A stretch of 64,000 nt of DNA from Paraburkholderia rhizosphaerae. GTDB taxonomy: Bacteria; Pseudomonadota; Gammaproteobacteria; Burkholderiales; Burkholderiaceae. Shown here in pieces: positions 48,976 to 57,937 of this stretch. Position numbers and translations under genes: made by a program. Below the pieces are notes generated by a model that ran no database searches, was not told where the DNA came from, and saw nothing but the letters and a program-made list of their open reading frames with translations. The stretch spans positions 109,250 to 173,249 of the forward strand of contig NZ_SORE01000015.1 of the NCBI RefSeq assembly GCF_004366595.1. Reading direction: 5' to 3'. Numbering within the stretch: the stretch's first letter is position 1; every line of letters starts with the position of its first letter.

Positions 48976-50766
48976 TCACAGATCGATGATGCGCGGCGTC
49001 AACAGGAACAGGCGCTCCATGTGGCTCTCCTCCTTGTCGGTGTACTTGAACAGATTACCGATGACCGGGATCTTCGACAGGAACGGCACACCAGTCCCAT
49101 TGCGTGTCCAGTTGTCTGCCTTGTAGCCCGCTATCAGCAGGGCTTCACCTTCGTTGACGAAGGCGGACGTATTGATGTTGCTGCTCGAAATCACCGGGAT
49201 GTTATCGACGGACTGCCCGCTCAGTGCGCCATCCTGGATCGCGACGTCAAGCTTGATCTGCGTGCGGCCATCCTCTTCGACCACCATCGGCAGCACGCGT
49301 AAGGAAAGTCCCGTCGATACGCTGAAAAGATCCGCCGACGTGTAGCCCGACACGCGCACAAAGAACTGCGTCTGGTTCGTCATGTCGGCTTCGATGTTGT
49401 CGAGCGTCGCGACTCTCGGATTCGCGTCTATCTTCGCCTGATTGCGCTGTTCGAGCGCCATTACGTTCGCCAGCAAATACCGGCCTGCATTGCCGATCAC
49501 CGTTGTCAGCGCGGCGCCGGCGGGCGCGGCGGCGGCTGTCACGCCGCCAGGCAACGTCGTATTGCCGAAGGTGGGCGCGAGCGTGCCGTTGAAGACGTTC
49601 TGCGTGCCGAGGCCGTTGCCTGTCTGGAAGTCGACATGGCTACTGTGCGCGGTCCAGTTCACGCCAAGCTGCGCGAGCGCCGAATCATCCACCTCGAAGA
49701 TGTGCGCTTCAATCTCGATCAGACGCGGCTTCACGTCGAGACGCTCGATCAGTTCGGGATATTGGTACATCCGGTCGGGGGTGTCGCGGATCAGCACCGA
49801 ATTGGTACGCTGGTCCGCCTGGATCACCGGCAACGCGTCGTCGTCCCGCGATGCGCCAGCCGTCGTGCCGGGCAGGCCGCTCTTGCCCATCACACTGGAA
49901 AGTTGCGGCGACGGACGGCCGCTCAGGCCGCCAAAAAGACCTGGCGTCTGCGCGTTACCCAATTGCCCGCCGCCATACTGGCTGGACTGACCGCCCTGAA
50001 GGCCCTGCGGAAGCGGCGGTATCTGCCCCGTGCTGCCGCCCGCGACGTCGTTCATCGGCTGCGGACGCTGGACGTTCGAAATGCTGGTTGCCGTCTGTGT
50101 GGCTCCATACTGCGATACCGATCCCTGGTCCGGGTGATACATGCTGTTGAGCACAGTGGCGACGCCGGGCAGCGTAAACGACGTTCCGCCCGTGCTCACC
50201 GTGCGGTCCATCGACCACGCGTGATGCAAGGCAAAGACGCGCACCACGGTGCCCGAGCGATGCGACGTATTCGCGTCGAGGCGCGACGCCACCTCGGACA
50301 CCAGTTGCACGTAGTTCGGCGGACCATTGACGATCGCCGCGCCTTGCGCGTCGTCGTAAGTGATGCGAAAGCGCGGATCGGCGATGCGCATCGCGGCGAG
50401 GGTTTCGCGCAATTCACCGGTGCTCGCATGATCGAGTTTCACGAGCGAGCTTTTCATTTGTTCGGGCAACACGATATCGAGCACCTGCCCGTCGTAATAC
50501 CAGACGAAGCCGAACGAAGACGCCAGCGTGTCGAGGAAGCGCTGCGGCGCCATATGAAATTTGCCGGTCACGCTGCCCGCCACGTCTTTCGATATCGTCG
50601 CTGGGATGTTCTGGCTCGCCGCGAAATCGCGCAGCACATCTTTCACGTCCTTCGCATCGGCGGAGTAGTCGATCTGTGCGGATTTCCAGCGCACCGGCGC
50701 GGCGAGCGCGGCAATGGAGCTTAACGCCAGCGCGGCGCACAGAACAGCTTTGGCGAATCGTTTCAT
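48976..50766 (-). CDS. sctC: Type III secretion outer-membrane secretin SctC
   Basis: The outer-membrane ring of the needle complex (HrcC/YscC). A signal peptide (LCAALALSSIAALAAPV) is followed by the N0/N1 domains (PATISKDVAGSVTGKFHMAP, GPPNYVQLVSEVASRLD), a Gly/Gln-rich linker, ADQRTNSVLIRDTPDRMYQY, and a complete secretin core: QAKIDANPRVATLDNIEADM, GLSLRVLPMVVEEDGRTQ, the gate GVPFLSKIPVIGNLFKYTD and the end RLFLLTPRIIDL. Length is 596 residues, normal for SctC. It lies on the opposite strand from sctD, about 5 kb away, beside the pilus operon. No hrpII box is seen in its 180-base upstream spacer. Confidence 0.94.
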   Translation of the reverse strand: MKRFAKAVLCAALALSSIAALAAPVRWKSAQIDYSADAKDVKDVLRDFAASQNIPATISKDVAGSVTGKFHMAPQRFLDTLASSFGFVWYYDGQVLDIVLPEQMKSSLVKLDHASTGELRETLAAMRIADPRFRITYDDAQGAAIVNGPPNYVQLVSEVASRLDANTSHRSGTVVRVFALHHAWSMDRTVSTGGTSFTLPGVATVLNSMYHPDQGSVSQYGATQTATSISNVQRPQPMNDVAGGSTGQIPPLPQGLQGGQSSQYGGGQLGNAQTPGLFGGLSGRPSPQLSSVMGKSGLPGTTAGASRDDDALPVIQADQRTNSVLIRDTPDRMYQYPELIERLDVKPRLIEIEAHIFEVDDSALAQLGVNWTAHSSHVDFQTGNGLGTQNVFNGTLAPTFGNTTLPGGVTAAAAPAGAALTTVIGNAGRYLLANVMALEQRNQAKIDANPRVATLDNIEADMTNQTQFFVRVSGYTSADLFSVSTGLSLRVLPMVVEEDGRTQIKLDVAIQDGALSGQSVDNIPVISSSNINTSAFVNEGEALLIAGYKADNWTRNGTGVPFLSKIPVIGNLFKYTDKEESHMERLFLLTPRIIDL

Positions 50767-50949
50767 AGTCGGCTTCGTGTAGAGGTTTCAATGGGCGTCC
50801 GTCTGCATGACTGGTTCTGCTCCAGCACCGGTCAACGCCAGGCGCGGATAGAGCGTGCGCGTCTTCCGGTGCGTGCACGGCGATGCGGACAACCTGCGCG
50901 GTACGCGATGACACGCAGTGTCCGCGTTGCCCGGCGCCGGTCTCTTTCG

Positions 50950-52560
50950 CTAGTAATAGGTGTTCACTGTCCAGCCCGCCGCGACAGGGGTATTCGCAAT
51001 CTCCTGGAACTGTTCACCGCAAAAGGAACTGTTCCACGGCGTAGTCACCCCGTCGTACGTCGCCCAGTTCGTCAAAAGCGAAACCCGATAGCTGCCTGGC
51101 GGCAATGCCTGCGCGAGGCTGTTGTTGATGCCGCCGGAATCGTTGGCGAGCGTCGGCCCCTGTGCTTCGGTGTGCGCGAGCGAGTTGCCCGCCCCATCGA
51201 GGATGTCGACATCCTGCGACAACTGGGCGCGCGCAGCGCGCGCCGAGTTGCAGAGGCCGTCATTCAAATGGGCCCACGACGAGACGGAGACAATGCCGGG
51301 CTTCGTCAACTGCACCGGTATGATGCGCGTGTAGGTAAACGTGCCGTTCCCCGTGTTGAACGAAAACGGCGGCGCGAAATAGTTGTTCGACGGCGGCCCG
51401 GAACAGCCGGGATAGTCATTGGCGTTGGTACTCGCCATCAGGATCTGGCACTCGGTTGTGTTCGAACCCGGGGTAATTTCGGCCTGGGTCTGCCAGATTC
51501 CGTTTTGACACGACAGCACGCGGCCGGAAGCGTCGGTCGTGACCGGCGTCGTACTTGCTGCGGTCGGCGCACAGGCATTCCCCTGCGCCTGTTCATTACC
51601 CAGGTTGAGGACACCCATTTCGTCCACCGCGATGGCTTGCCATGCTGTGCCGTTGAACGTATACGCGCGCCCGGTATTGGTCGTCATCGCTACGTCGCCG
51701 CGCGCAGGGTTAGGCACCTTCGCAGTGTCGCCCAGGTCCGCAGCGGCCTCGACTGGATCACGCCAGTGCAGCGATGCAACCGGCTGCCACTGGCCGCCGC
51801 GACAGGTGACCACATTGCTCGCCGAATCCGCGGCGACCGACCCCGCCGGCGCCGTGCACGGCGTGAAGTCGATCTGCTGCGCGAGCACGATCGGCACCTG
51901 CATCGTGTTCGCGGTCGGATTGCCCGGCACGCTCACGCGGTACAGAAAGTCCGCATTGCGCCCCTGGCTGTTGTCAGGAAATATTTCGCTTACCAGATGG
52001 CCCACACCGGTTTTCGTCGACGAGCACGACACGTTCGCCGGATTCGGGGTGGCGATGCTCCACGCGCCGTACGCGCCCAGCGCCGCACCGCCCGGGTTGT
52101 GCGTGAGCGGAATCGAGCCGCCGCCTGGCCCCGCGTTCGCCGCAATGTAGCCCAGTTGGGCATCGGGAATCGTCATGCCGCCTTCGGTCACGAGCAGACC
52201 TTGCAGAGCGCCGTTGCTGGTCGCATACACCAGCAGGCAAGGCGTCTGTCCGTATGCGTTCTGGCCTTGCACGCCGTCGGGTAGATACGTCGACAGCTTG
52301 AACGGCGTGCCCTGCAGCTTCACGACCACCGGTGTGGTGGCCGTAGCCGCTGCGCTCAGTGCGGTGGCGTTCTGCTGGATCAGTTGCGCCGACGCTTGCG
52401 CCAGCTGCGACTGGTAAAGCGCCGCCTGCTGGCCGCGCGCATCTTCCAGCGACGTGTTGATCATCATCGCAATGCCGGCCATCACCATCGACCCGATCGC
52501 AAGCGCGGCCAGCAATTCAATTACGGTAAAGCCGCGTTGCCGCGTAGTGGGCTTCTTCAT
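50950..52560 (-). CDS. pilV: PilV-type minor pilin / tip adhesin of the type IVb pilus
   Basis: A 536-residue protein with a class III prepilin start (TTRQRGFTVIELLAALAIGS, cleavage after Gly) and the PilV N-domain (MINTSLEDARGQQAALYQSQ). The long C-terminal half carries repeated Cys-x-x-Gly-x-Trp units (VVTCRGGQWQP, VLSCQNGIWQT), as in plasmid R64 PilV adhesins, whose C-terminus recognises the recipient cell surface. No shufflon repeats or Rci recombinase follow, so the tip appears fixed. It is the last gene of the pilus operon, next to sctC. Confidence 0.85.
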   Translation of the reverse strand: MKKPTTRQRGFTVIELLAALAIGSMVMAGIAMMINTSLEDARGQQAALYQSQLAQASAQLIQQNATALSAAATATTPVVVKLQGTPFKLSTYLPDGVQGQNAYGQTPCLLVYATSNGALQGLLVTEGGMTIPDAQLGYIAANAGPGGGSIPLTHNPGGAALGAYGAWSIATPNPANVSCSSTKTGVGHLVSEIFPDNSQGRNADFLYRVSVPGNPTANTMQVPIVLAQQIDFTPCTAPAGSVAADSASNVVTCRGGQWQPVASLHWRDPVEAAADLGDTAKVPNPARGDVAMTTNTGRAYTFNGTAWQAIAVDEMGVLNLGNEQAQGNACAPTAASTTPVTTDASGRVLSCQNGIWQTQAEITPGSNTTECQILMASTNANDYPGCSGPPSNNYFAPPFSFNTGNGTFTYTRIIPVQLTKPGIVSVSSWAHLNDGLCNSARAARAQLSQDVDILDGAGNSLAHTEAQGPTLANDSGGINNSLAQALPPGSYRVSLLTNWATYDGVTTPWNSSFCGEQFQEIANTPVAAGWTVNTYY

Positions 52561-52563
52561 GAA

Positions 52564-53055
52564 TCACCGAGCTTGAGGTTGATAGGCCTGCGCGATCCAG
52601 ACCGGCATGCCGTCGGGCACGCCGCCGGCAAGTGCCGCCGGAAGCGGCACCGGCTGATTGCCCGGCGATACGACCGAGCCGTTGAACGACACGCCGGCGA
52701 ATGCCGAGCCGTTCGAGATCCGTTCAATGCCGGCAATCGCGGGCGTGGCGCTCGTCGACGTCGCGTACACGACCACCAGACTGCCCGGCGCGGTGGTGTT
52801 TGGCGTCACAAAGTTCCGCCACAGCGGATCGACTGTCCGCGGTGCGAGGAGCGGCTGCAACGACGCCGCCGGCACGCTGCCCTCAAAATCCGGATGGCCG
52901 AGTGCGTAACCGATGAGTGCCGCGCGGTAGTCGCTCATGCTCTGCGCAAGCGTAAAACTGGCCGCGACAGGCGTCGCACGCTGATAGCCGGCGTCGATCA
53001 GCACATACACACCGCCGAGCACGCCGCACGCCAGTGCGATCCATATCGCGATCAC
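52564..53055 (-). CDS. pilM: PilM-type pilus biogenesis protein
   Basis: A 163-residue protein with an N-terminal membrane helix (IAIWIALACGVLGGVYVLID) and a periplasmic domain (TLAQSMSDYRAALIGYALGH). Size, topology and location match PilM of type IVb (R64-type) pilus loci, which differs from the actin-like PilM of type IVa systems. The GTG start overlaps the preceding ATPase gene by 4 bases. The assignment rests on topology and synteny. Confidence 0.65.
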   Translation of the reverse strand: MIAIWIALACGVLGGVYVLIDAGYQRATPVAASFTLAQSMSDYRAALIGYALGHPDFEGSVPAASLQPLLAPRTVDPLWRNFVTPNTTAPGSLVVVYATSTSATPAIAGIERISNGSAFAGVSFNGSVVSPGNQPVPLPAALAGGVPDGMPVWIAQAYQPQAR

Positions 53056-54026
53056 CGCGTCGCTCCCATGCGTTCGGCGAGCGCGTTTGAATGAATCATC
53101 GACATCATCTGCTGACGGATCTCGGTTGCGAGTTCGTCGTAACGTCCGTGGCGCACATGATTGCGCGCGCTTTGCGCGTCGCGCAGCATGAAGAGCTGCG
53201 TCTCCAGCTTGCGCGGCCCCGCCCCGGCGCCCGGCACGAGCCGCTGATGCAGCACGCCCGCCAGTCCGTCCGCGATCAACCCCTGCATGCTCGCCGCGTC
53301 CAGCACTCGCGTGCCGAGTGCGTGCAGCCGTGTCACGGCACGGCCGATATCGTCAGCCCGCATCGTCGTGATCAACAGATGTCCGTCCAGCGCCGCCTGT
53401 AGCATTTCGAGCGCGAGCGGCGCATCGTCGAGCGCGCCGACGTAGACCATTCGCGCGCCGAGACACAGCGTCGCGCGCAACGCCGCCACGCGGTCCGTAC
53501 CCGGCACGGTCTGATAGCAGACGCCGTCGCCATGCCGGCCTTCGAGCGGCAGTTCGATCGGATCCTCCGCGGTCAATGCGATTCCGCCGTGCGCAACCAG
53601 CCGCTCGCGCACGAACGCGCTGGCGGTGGCCGTCTTGCCGGCCTTCGGCGCTCCGCAGACGATTACGAGGCCGGACAGATCGCGGCGCATCAGTTGCCTG
53701 ATGTAGGCCGGCGGCACGCCTAGCTCGGCGAGCGACGCGACCTTGTTGTGCAATCTTCGCAGCACGAAGACCTCGCCATCAACAGTATCCATTGTCGAAA
53801 CCCGGTAGGAGGCACCCTCGCAATCGACCTTGAAATCCGTCGCCCCTCGCCACGCCCGACGGCACGCATCCTTGAGCCGGTGCAATTCGCCTTGCAGTTG
53901 CGGATGACCCGGCAGCGGATGCACCGCCGTGCCGGGCGCATTGATGAAGCGGTCGCCAATGCGCGCATGACCCAGGTAGAGATACGAAAAGTCGAGCTGG
54001 TGCAGCATGTTGGTTTCGTCAGTCAT
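53052..54026 (-). CDS. PilT-like ATPase with altered catalytic motifs
   Basis: A 324-residue protein of the PilT/secretion ATPase family by layout. Walker A is intact (LVIVCGAPKAGKTATASAF) and an Asp-box-like segment is present (TAEDPIELPLEGRHGDGV). The Walker B, normally VGEIRD, reads MVYVGALDDAPLALEML, so the catalytic Glu is Ala; the His box HLLITTMRADD has Arg where active enzymes have the HT(N/S) histidine. The protein may bind but not hydrolyse ATP. It lies between the pilin pilS and pilM. The divergent gene at 62174-63271 encodes an intact relative. Confidence 0.78.
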   Translation of the reverse strand: MTDETNMLHQLDFSYLYLGHARIGDRFINAPGTAVHPLPGHPQLQGELHRLKDACRRAWRGATDFKVDCEGASYRVSTMDTVDGEVFVLRRLHNKVASLAELGVPPAYIRQLMRRDLSGLVIVCGAPKAGKTATASAFVRERLVAHGGIALTAEDPIELPLEGRHGDGVCYQTVPGTDRVAALRATLCLGARMVYVGALDDAPLALEMLQAALDGHLLITTMRADDIGRAVTRLHALGTRVLDAASMQGLIADGLAGVLHQRLVPGAGAGPRKLETQLFMLRDAQSARNHVRHGRYDELATEIRQQMMSMIHSNALAERMGATR

Positions 54027-54044
54027 TGCGCCGGTTCCGGCAGA

Positions 54045-54611
54045 TCAGGTCGAAGTCCAGACGATGGAGTTGGTCGTGTCCGAAGCGCAATCGGTCGCAG
54101 CCACGTCTGGAGGAACCGGCAGCGCGGTCTCGAGCTTGCCGTTGACGCCGATCGACACCCAGCTGCCGCCCGCCGTGATTGTGTTCACGCACACGCTGCG
54201 CGGCACGTTTTCATACTCGATCGTGAACGTCGCACCCGCGCCTGTTACCGTTACCGCGCCGTTCCATGTGTTGGTGACGGCGTTCGTTCCGGTTGACGGC
54301 GTCAGCGTCGACGGAAACACGCCCGCGCTCGCTAGCACGGCGTTGCCCAGGTTGCCGTAGCCGCCCGGCTGCCCCATGTAAAGCTTCTTCACACCGCTCT
54401 GGATCGCACTCACCTGCTCGTTCACCGCGTTCGTGCTCGCGCTGCTGAATGCGCCGTTGAGCAGCGCGATTGCGCCGATCACCACGATGGCCGCAATGCC
54501 CAGATAGGAAATTGCTTCCAGCAGGGAAGCGCCGCGCTGCTTCTTCAATGGCCCGCGAATGCGGTTCATTGTTTTGATATAGACCACCGATTGAACCGAA
54601 CAGTTATTCAT
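54045..54611 (-). CDS. pilS: Type IVb major pilin PilS
   Basis: Major subunit of the type IVb pilus. The prepilin has a long leader of 27 residues ending in KKQRG, cleaved before ASLLEAISYLGIAAIVVIGA, a typical type IVb hydrophobic helix with Glu at mature position 5. The ATG at 54611 has GAGG at good spacing, while the later ATG (54569) does not, which supports the long leader. Two Cys near the C-terminus (SVCVNT and ATDCAS) would form the D-region disulfide. Mature length about 161 residues. Confidence 0.88.
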   Translation of the reverse strand: MNNCSVQSVVYIKTMNRIRGPLKKQRGASLLEAISYLGIAAIVVIGAIALLNGAFSSASTNAVNEQVSAIQSGVKKLYMGQPGGYGNLGNAVLASAGVFPSTLTPSTGTNAVTNTWNGAVTVTGAGATFTIEYENVPRSVCVNTITAGGSWVSIGVNGKLETALPVPPDVAATDCASDTTNSIVWTST

Positions 54612-54644
54612 TTCATCCTCGCATCGTCAGTTGAGAACTCTCGC

Positions 54645-55721
54645 TTAGTGCAGCGATCTGCTCATCGCCGCGATTTCCTGCTGGATACCGAAGAAACCGG
54701 TAATCAGCAGCCCCATCAATAGCGCGAGCGAAACAATCGCCGCGCCATTCAACACACGCATCTGCGCCGTCACCCGCTCGACGCCGGCGTCCATCCATTC
54801 ATCCGCCAGCGTCTTCAGCGCCTCCGCGAATCCCTTGTATTCGGCATAGACGCACAGGTCGTCCACGATTTCGCGCGACGGGAAACGGTGGCCAGTGTTC
54901 TTCATCGCTTCGCCAACGTTCAGACCGGACTTCACGCCGAACAGCATGTCCTCGATGCGCTCGCGTAGCCAGGGCCTGGCCTGCCCGGAGAGTCGTGTCA
55001 GCGACTTTTCGACCGTGAAGCCCGCGGCCTGCAACGATGCGAACGCCGTCAGAAAACTGACGCCGACGATCAGCCGATAGGTCGAATACGGCGGATAGCC
55101 GTCGAGCGCATTACGCAGCCTTCCCGACCAGCGCGGCATCGAATACACGATCAGCGCGCAGCACAGCAAGCCGAACGCCACGCCATACACCATCCCGCCC
55201 TGCACAAAGAGGGACAGCAGATACAGCAGGTGTGCTGCGCCGTGCCAGCGTTCGGGACTGACAATCACGGCGAATTGCGGAATCACGTGCACGCCGAACA
55301 GATACAGATAGGCGAGCGTCATCGCGAACAGCGCAAACGGATACGCGAGCCCCCCCACAATCGCATTGCGGATGCGCCGGCCCGACACGACGATGGTATT
55401 CAACGAGAGCAGCGCCGCTTCAAGGCGGCCGGACTGCTCCCCTGCCATCACGATCATCTGTTCGGCGTGCGGCACCCAGCCTTCCATGCCTTCGGCGAGC
55501 GACCCGCCGTTCTGCACGACCTGCCGCCACTCGCCGAGCATGATTGCGCCGGGCTCGTTCGGCCTGCGCCCTTCGTGCGACGCGCGCAGTTCGAGTTCTT
55601 CCAGCACCTTCAGTAACGGCAGACCGTTGGTCAGCATTTTCTCGATCTTGCGATAGAGTCGCAGGCGGGCATCGGGACCCGCCTGCAACCGCGCCCAAAG
55701 GCGGTTCAGATCAATGCGCAT
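54645..55721 (-). CDS. pilR: Type IVb pilus inner-membrane platform protein PilR
   Basis: A 358-residue GspF/PilC-family membrane protein that anchors the assembly ATPase. It has the two characteristic cytoplasmic helical bundles (YRKIEKMLTNGLPLLKVLEE, ASLQAAGFTVEKSLTRLSG) and three to four membrane helices (AFALLFAM-type core FALFAMTLAYLYLFGVHVIP, GVAFGLLCCALIVYSM, AIVSLALLMGLLITGFFG). The ATG at 55721 overlaps the pilQ stop by 11 bases. Confidence 0.9.
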   Translation of the reverse strand: MRIDLNRLWARLQAGPDARLRLYRKIEKMLTNGLPLLKVLEELELRASHEGRRPNEPGAIMLGEWRQVVQNGGSLAEGMEGWVPHAEQMIVMAGEQSGRLEAALLSLNTIVVSGRRIRNAIVGGLAYPFALFAMTLAYLYLFGVHVIPQFAVIVSPERWHGAAHLLYLLSLFVQGGMVYGVAFGLLCCALIVYSMPRWSGRLRNALDGYPPYSTYRLIVGVSFLTAFASLQAAGFTVEKSLTRLSGQARPWLRERIEDMLFGVKSGLNVGEAMKNTGHRFPSREIVDDLCVYAEYKGFAEALKTLADEWMDAGVERVTAQMRVLNGAAIVSLALLMGLLITGFFGIQQEIAAMSRSLH

Positions 55722-57318
55722 AGCCGCTCCCGACCGGCGCGGCACGCAGACGCGCCGACTGGGTGCATGTGGCGAGCGGGCCGACCACGCGTTCCGCCAT
55801 GCGCGGATCGACAAGTCCCGCCGCCACCTTCGATTGCGTGTGTTCGACGATCGTCTGGCCGCCTAACCGGTCTAGCCAGTACTCGATCGCGGCTGCCTTG
55901 TCCCCGTTGCGCACGCACTCGAAGTAATGCGCGTCGGTGCGCACTACCTCGGCGACTACCGTGCGGCCGATCGTGCCGCGTCCCGCGCAGTGCGGACAGC
56001 CGTCGCCCTGCGCGCGGACCTGCTCAAACGCTGGCCCGACCGCGAGCCGCACACGCGCGGCGAGCGCCGTATCGCGCGCGGCGGCCGAGTCGGCGAAACG
56101 CGGGCTGCACTGCGGACACAGCAGCTTCACGAGACGCTGGCTGATGAGGCCGGTGACCACTGACTCGTCGGTCACCATGCGCAACGGCAGGCCGAGATCG
56201 ATCAACCGGTCGACGATCGCAAGCGCGCCGTTCGCGTGCACCGTCGTCCACACCTGGTGTCCGGTCATCGACGCACGCAACGCACTTTGCGCGGACGCGC
56301 TGTCGCGCACTTCGCCGATCATGATCGTGTCCGGATCGAGGCGCATCGCATTCGCGATCGCCGCCGCGAATGCGAGCGAACGCGCTTCTTCGGTGGACGC
56401 GTTGATCACAGGCGTCTGGACCGCGCCGGCGATCGGGTATTCCACCGGATCTTCGACAGTGATGACGTGCGTGCTGCCATTGCATTCATTGATCTGGCCG
56501 AGCAGCACGCGCTGCAGCGTCGTCGACTTGCCGGAGCCGGTTGGTCCGCTGATGATGTTCATGCCGTGCGGCAGCCGCTTCAGTTCGTCGATCTGGTGCG
56601 TCTGCAGCGTCGAGAAACCAAGGCGCTCGAGCTCGGTCGTTTCGCCGGCATCGTTGTACAGCAAGCGCAGCACCATCACGTTGCCGATGCTGGTCGGCGC
56701 GGTGGCGATGCGCACGCCGAACAGCTGCTCGGGTAGCTTGTCGCGCTCGCCGATGCTCGCGTCTTGCCGCTCGCTCGGCTTGTACGTGTTGTCCGACACA
56801 CTTGCCATCGCCGAATACAGCGTGGCGAGCAGACGTGCGCCGTGTTCGCGCGTCTGCTCGCTCACGCGCACCAGTTCGTTGTGAATGCGAAACAGGATCT
56901 CGGTGCTAAAGCGCTTCACGCGAATGTGAATGTCCGACGCGCGTTCACGGCAGGCCTGCGCAATCAGCTCTTTAGCCAGCACCTGCATCGCGGTGTGATC
57001 GAGCCGCTCGGCGGTGCCGTCGCGCCGCATGCCCTCATAGGCTCGGCGCACCTCGTCGAAACCGACCGCATAAGCGCGGTACGTGAACTTCAGCCGCTCG
57101 AGTCGTGCGCGATACGACAGCACGTAGGGACTCATCTCGTGCCCTTCGGCAATCAGAAGGCGGCCGTCGTCGAGCAGGCACAGCAGCTTGCGTTCTTCAG
57201 CGCTTGCGGCCCACGCGCCGACGTCGGACAGCGGATACGCGCCACGCGTATTGCGCGCCTGCGGCGGTTCGCCGGAGCCGGCGCTTGCCGCAAATTCGGT
57301 CAGCACAGATATGCTCAT
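55711..57318 (-). CDS. pilQ: Type IVb pilus assembly ATPase PilQ
   Basis: The GspE/PilB-family extension motor, 535 residues. Walker A is ISGPTGSGKSTTLQRVL; the Asp box is VITVEDPVEYPIAGAVQ; Walker B is TIMIGEVRDSASAQSAL; the His box is HQVWTTVHANGA. A tetracysteine zinc motif is seen (LLCPQCSPRF and GCPHCAGRGTIG). The ATG at 57318 (MSISVLTEF) is used; the open frame upstream overlaps pilP. Note that in type IVb nomenclature PilQ is the ATPase, not a secretin. Confidence 0.92.
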   Translation of the reverse strand: MSISVLTEFAASAGSGEPPQARNTRGAYPLSDVGAWAASAEERKLLCLLDDGRLLIAEGHEMSPYVLSYRARLERLKFTYRAYAVGFDEVRRAYEGMRRDGTAERLDHTAMQVLAKELIAQACRERASDIHIRVKRFSTEILFRIHNELVRVSEQTREHGARLLATLYSAMASVSDNTYKPSERQDASIGERDKLPEQLFGVRIATAPTSIGNVMVLRLLYNDAGETTELERLGFSTLQTHQIDELKRLPHGMNIISGPTGSGKSTTLQRVLLGQINECNGSTHVITVEDPVEYPIAGAVQTPVINASTEEARSLAFAAAIANAMRLDPDTIMIGEVRDSASAQSALRASMTGHQVWTTVHANGALAIVDRLIDLGLPLRMVTDESVVTGLISQRLVKLLCPQCSPRFADSAAARDTALAARVRLAVGPAFEQVRAQGDGCPHCAGRGTIGRTVVAEVVRTDAHYFECVRNGDKAAAIEYWLDRLGGQTIVEHTQSKVAAGLVDPRMAERVVGPLATCTQSARLRAAPVGSGYAH

Positions 57319-57322
57319 GACC

Positions 57323-57937
57323 TCACTCCTTCGAAGAGGCCGGATAGCCTGACGGCAATCCGGGCACGCCGGCGCCGGAACCCGCGGCGGCCTGCGCCGA
57401 GGAATTGAAGACCGCGCCACCGCGCGCGACGGTCGGCATCAAACGAATCGAGCGGCCGTTTTCCCAGCGGCCGAGCACTTCATTCGCGCCAACCGATACG
57501 ATGCGCAAGCCATTAGGCAAGGTGTCTCCGGCGGCCACCTCGAACTGCTGGCCGTCGGCGGTCACGAGCGTCGCGGAAAAGCTGCGCCCGATCCCTTCGA
57601 CCGCGGTCACACGTAGCCCGCCGTCACCGCTGCGGCCCAGATGCGCCGCGTCCGCTGCGCCGCTCAGCCGCGACAGCGCGGCGGTACGTTCGGCGACCTG
57701 CGCCTGCGCATCTAGCTTCCTGAGTTCCGCTTTCAGCAGAACCGTTTGCTCCTGCAGGCGCGTGAGTTCGTCGGCCGCGCTGAATTCGACCGGGCCTGTC
57801 GATGCCGCCGCATGCTGCGCAGCGGGCGGCCGTTGCTGCGGTACATCCGGCGCCGCAACGGCACGACTGCCTGCGGCGAACACCAGACAGCACAGGAACG
57901 CCACCACATGCAGGCGTCGAAAGGTACTACTTTGCAT
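57323..57937 (-). CDS. pilP: Type IVb pilus protein PilP
   Basis: A 204-residue exported protein: signal peptide (RLHVVAFLCCLVFAAGSRAV), a short coiled-coil (LTRLQEQTVLLKAELRKLDA) and a C-terminal beta domain (FSATLVTADGQQFEVAAGDT, LPNGLRIVSVGANEV) typical of PilP proteins that bridge the inner-membrane complex and the secretin. It overlaps the pilO stop by 11 bases and ends 4 bases before pilQ. Confidence 0.85.
   Translation of the reverse strand: MQSSTFRRLHVVAFLCCLVFAAGSRAVAAPDVPQQRPPAAQHAAASTGPVEFSAADELTRLQEQTVLLKAELRKLDAQAQVAERTAALSRLSGAADAAHLGRSGDGGLRVTAVEGIGRSFSATLVTADGQQFEVAAGDTLPNGLRIVSVGANEVLGRWENGRSIRLMPTVARGGAVFNSSAQAAAGSGAGVPGLPSGYPASSKE

Noticed and set aside
50767..50949. hrpII box upstream of sctC
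   Set aside because: No TTCG-N16-TTCG (or its complement) is present in the spacer, so HrpB/HrpX control of sctC cannot be claimed from sequence.
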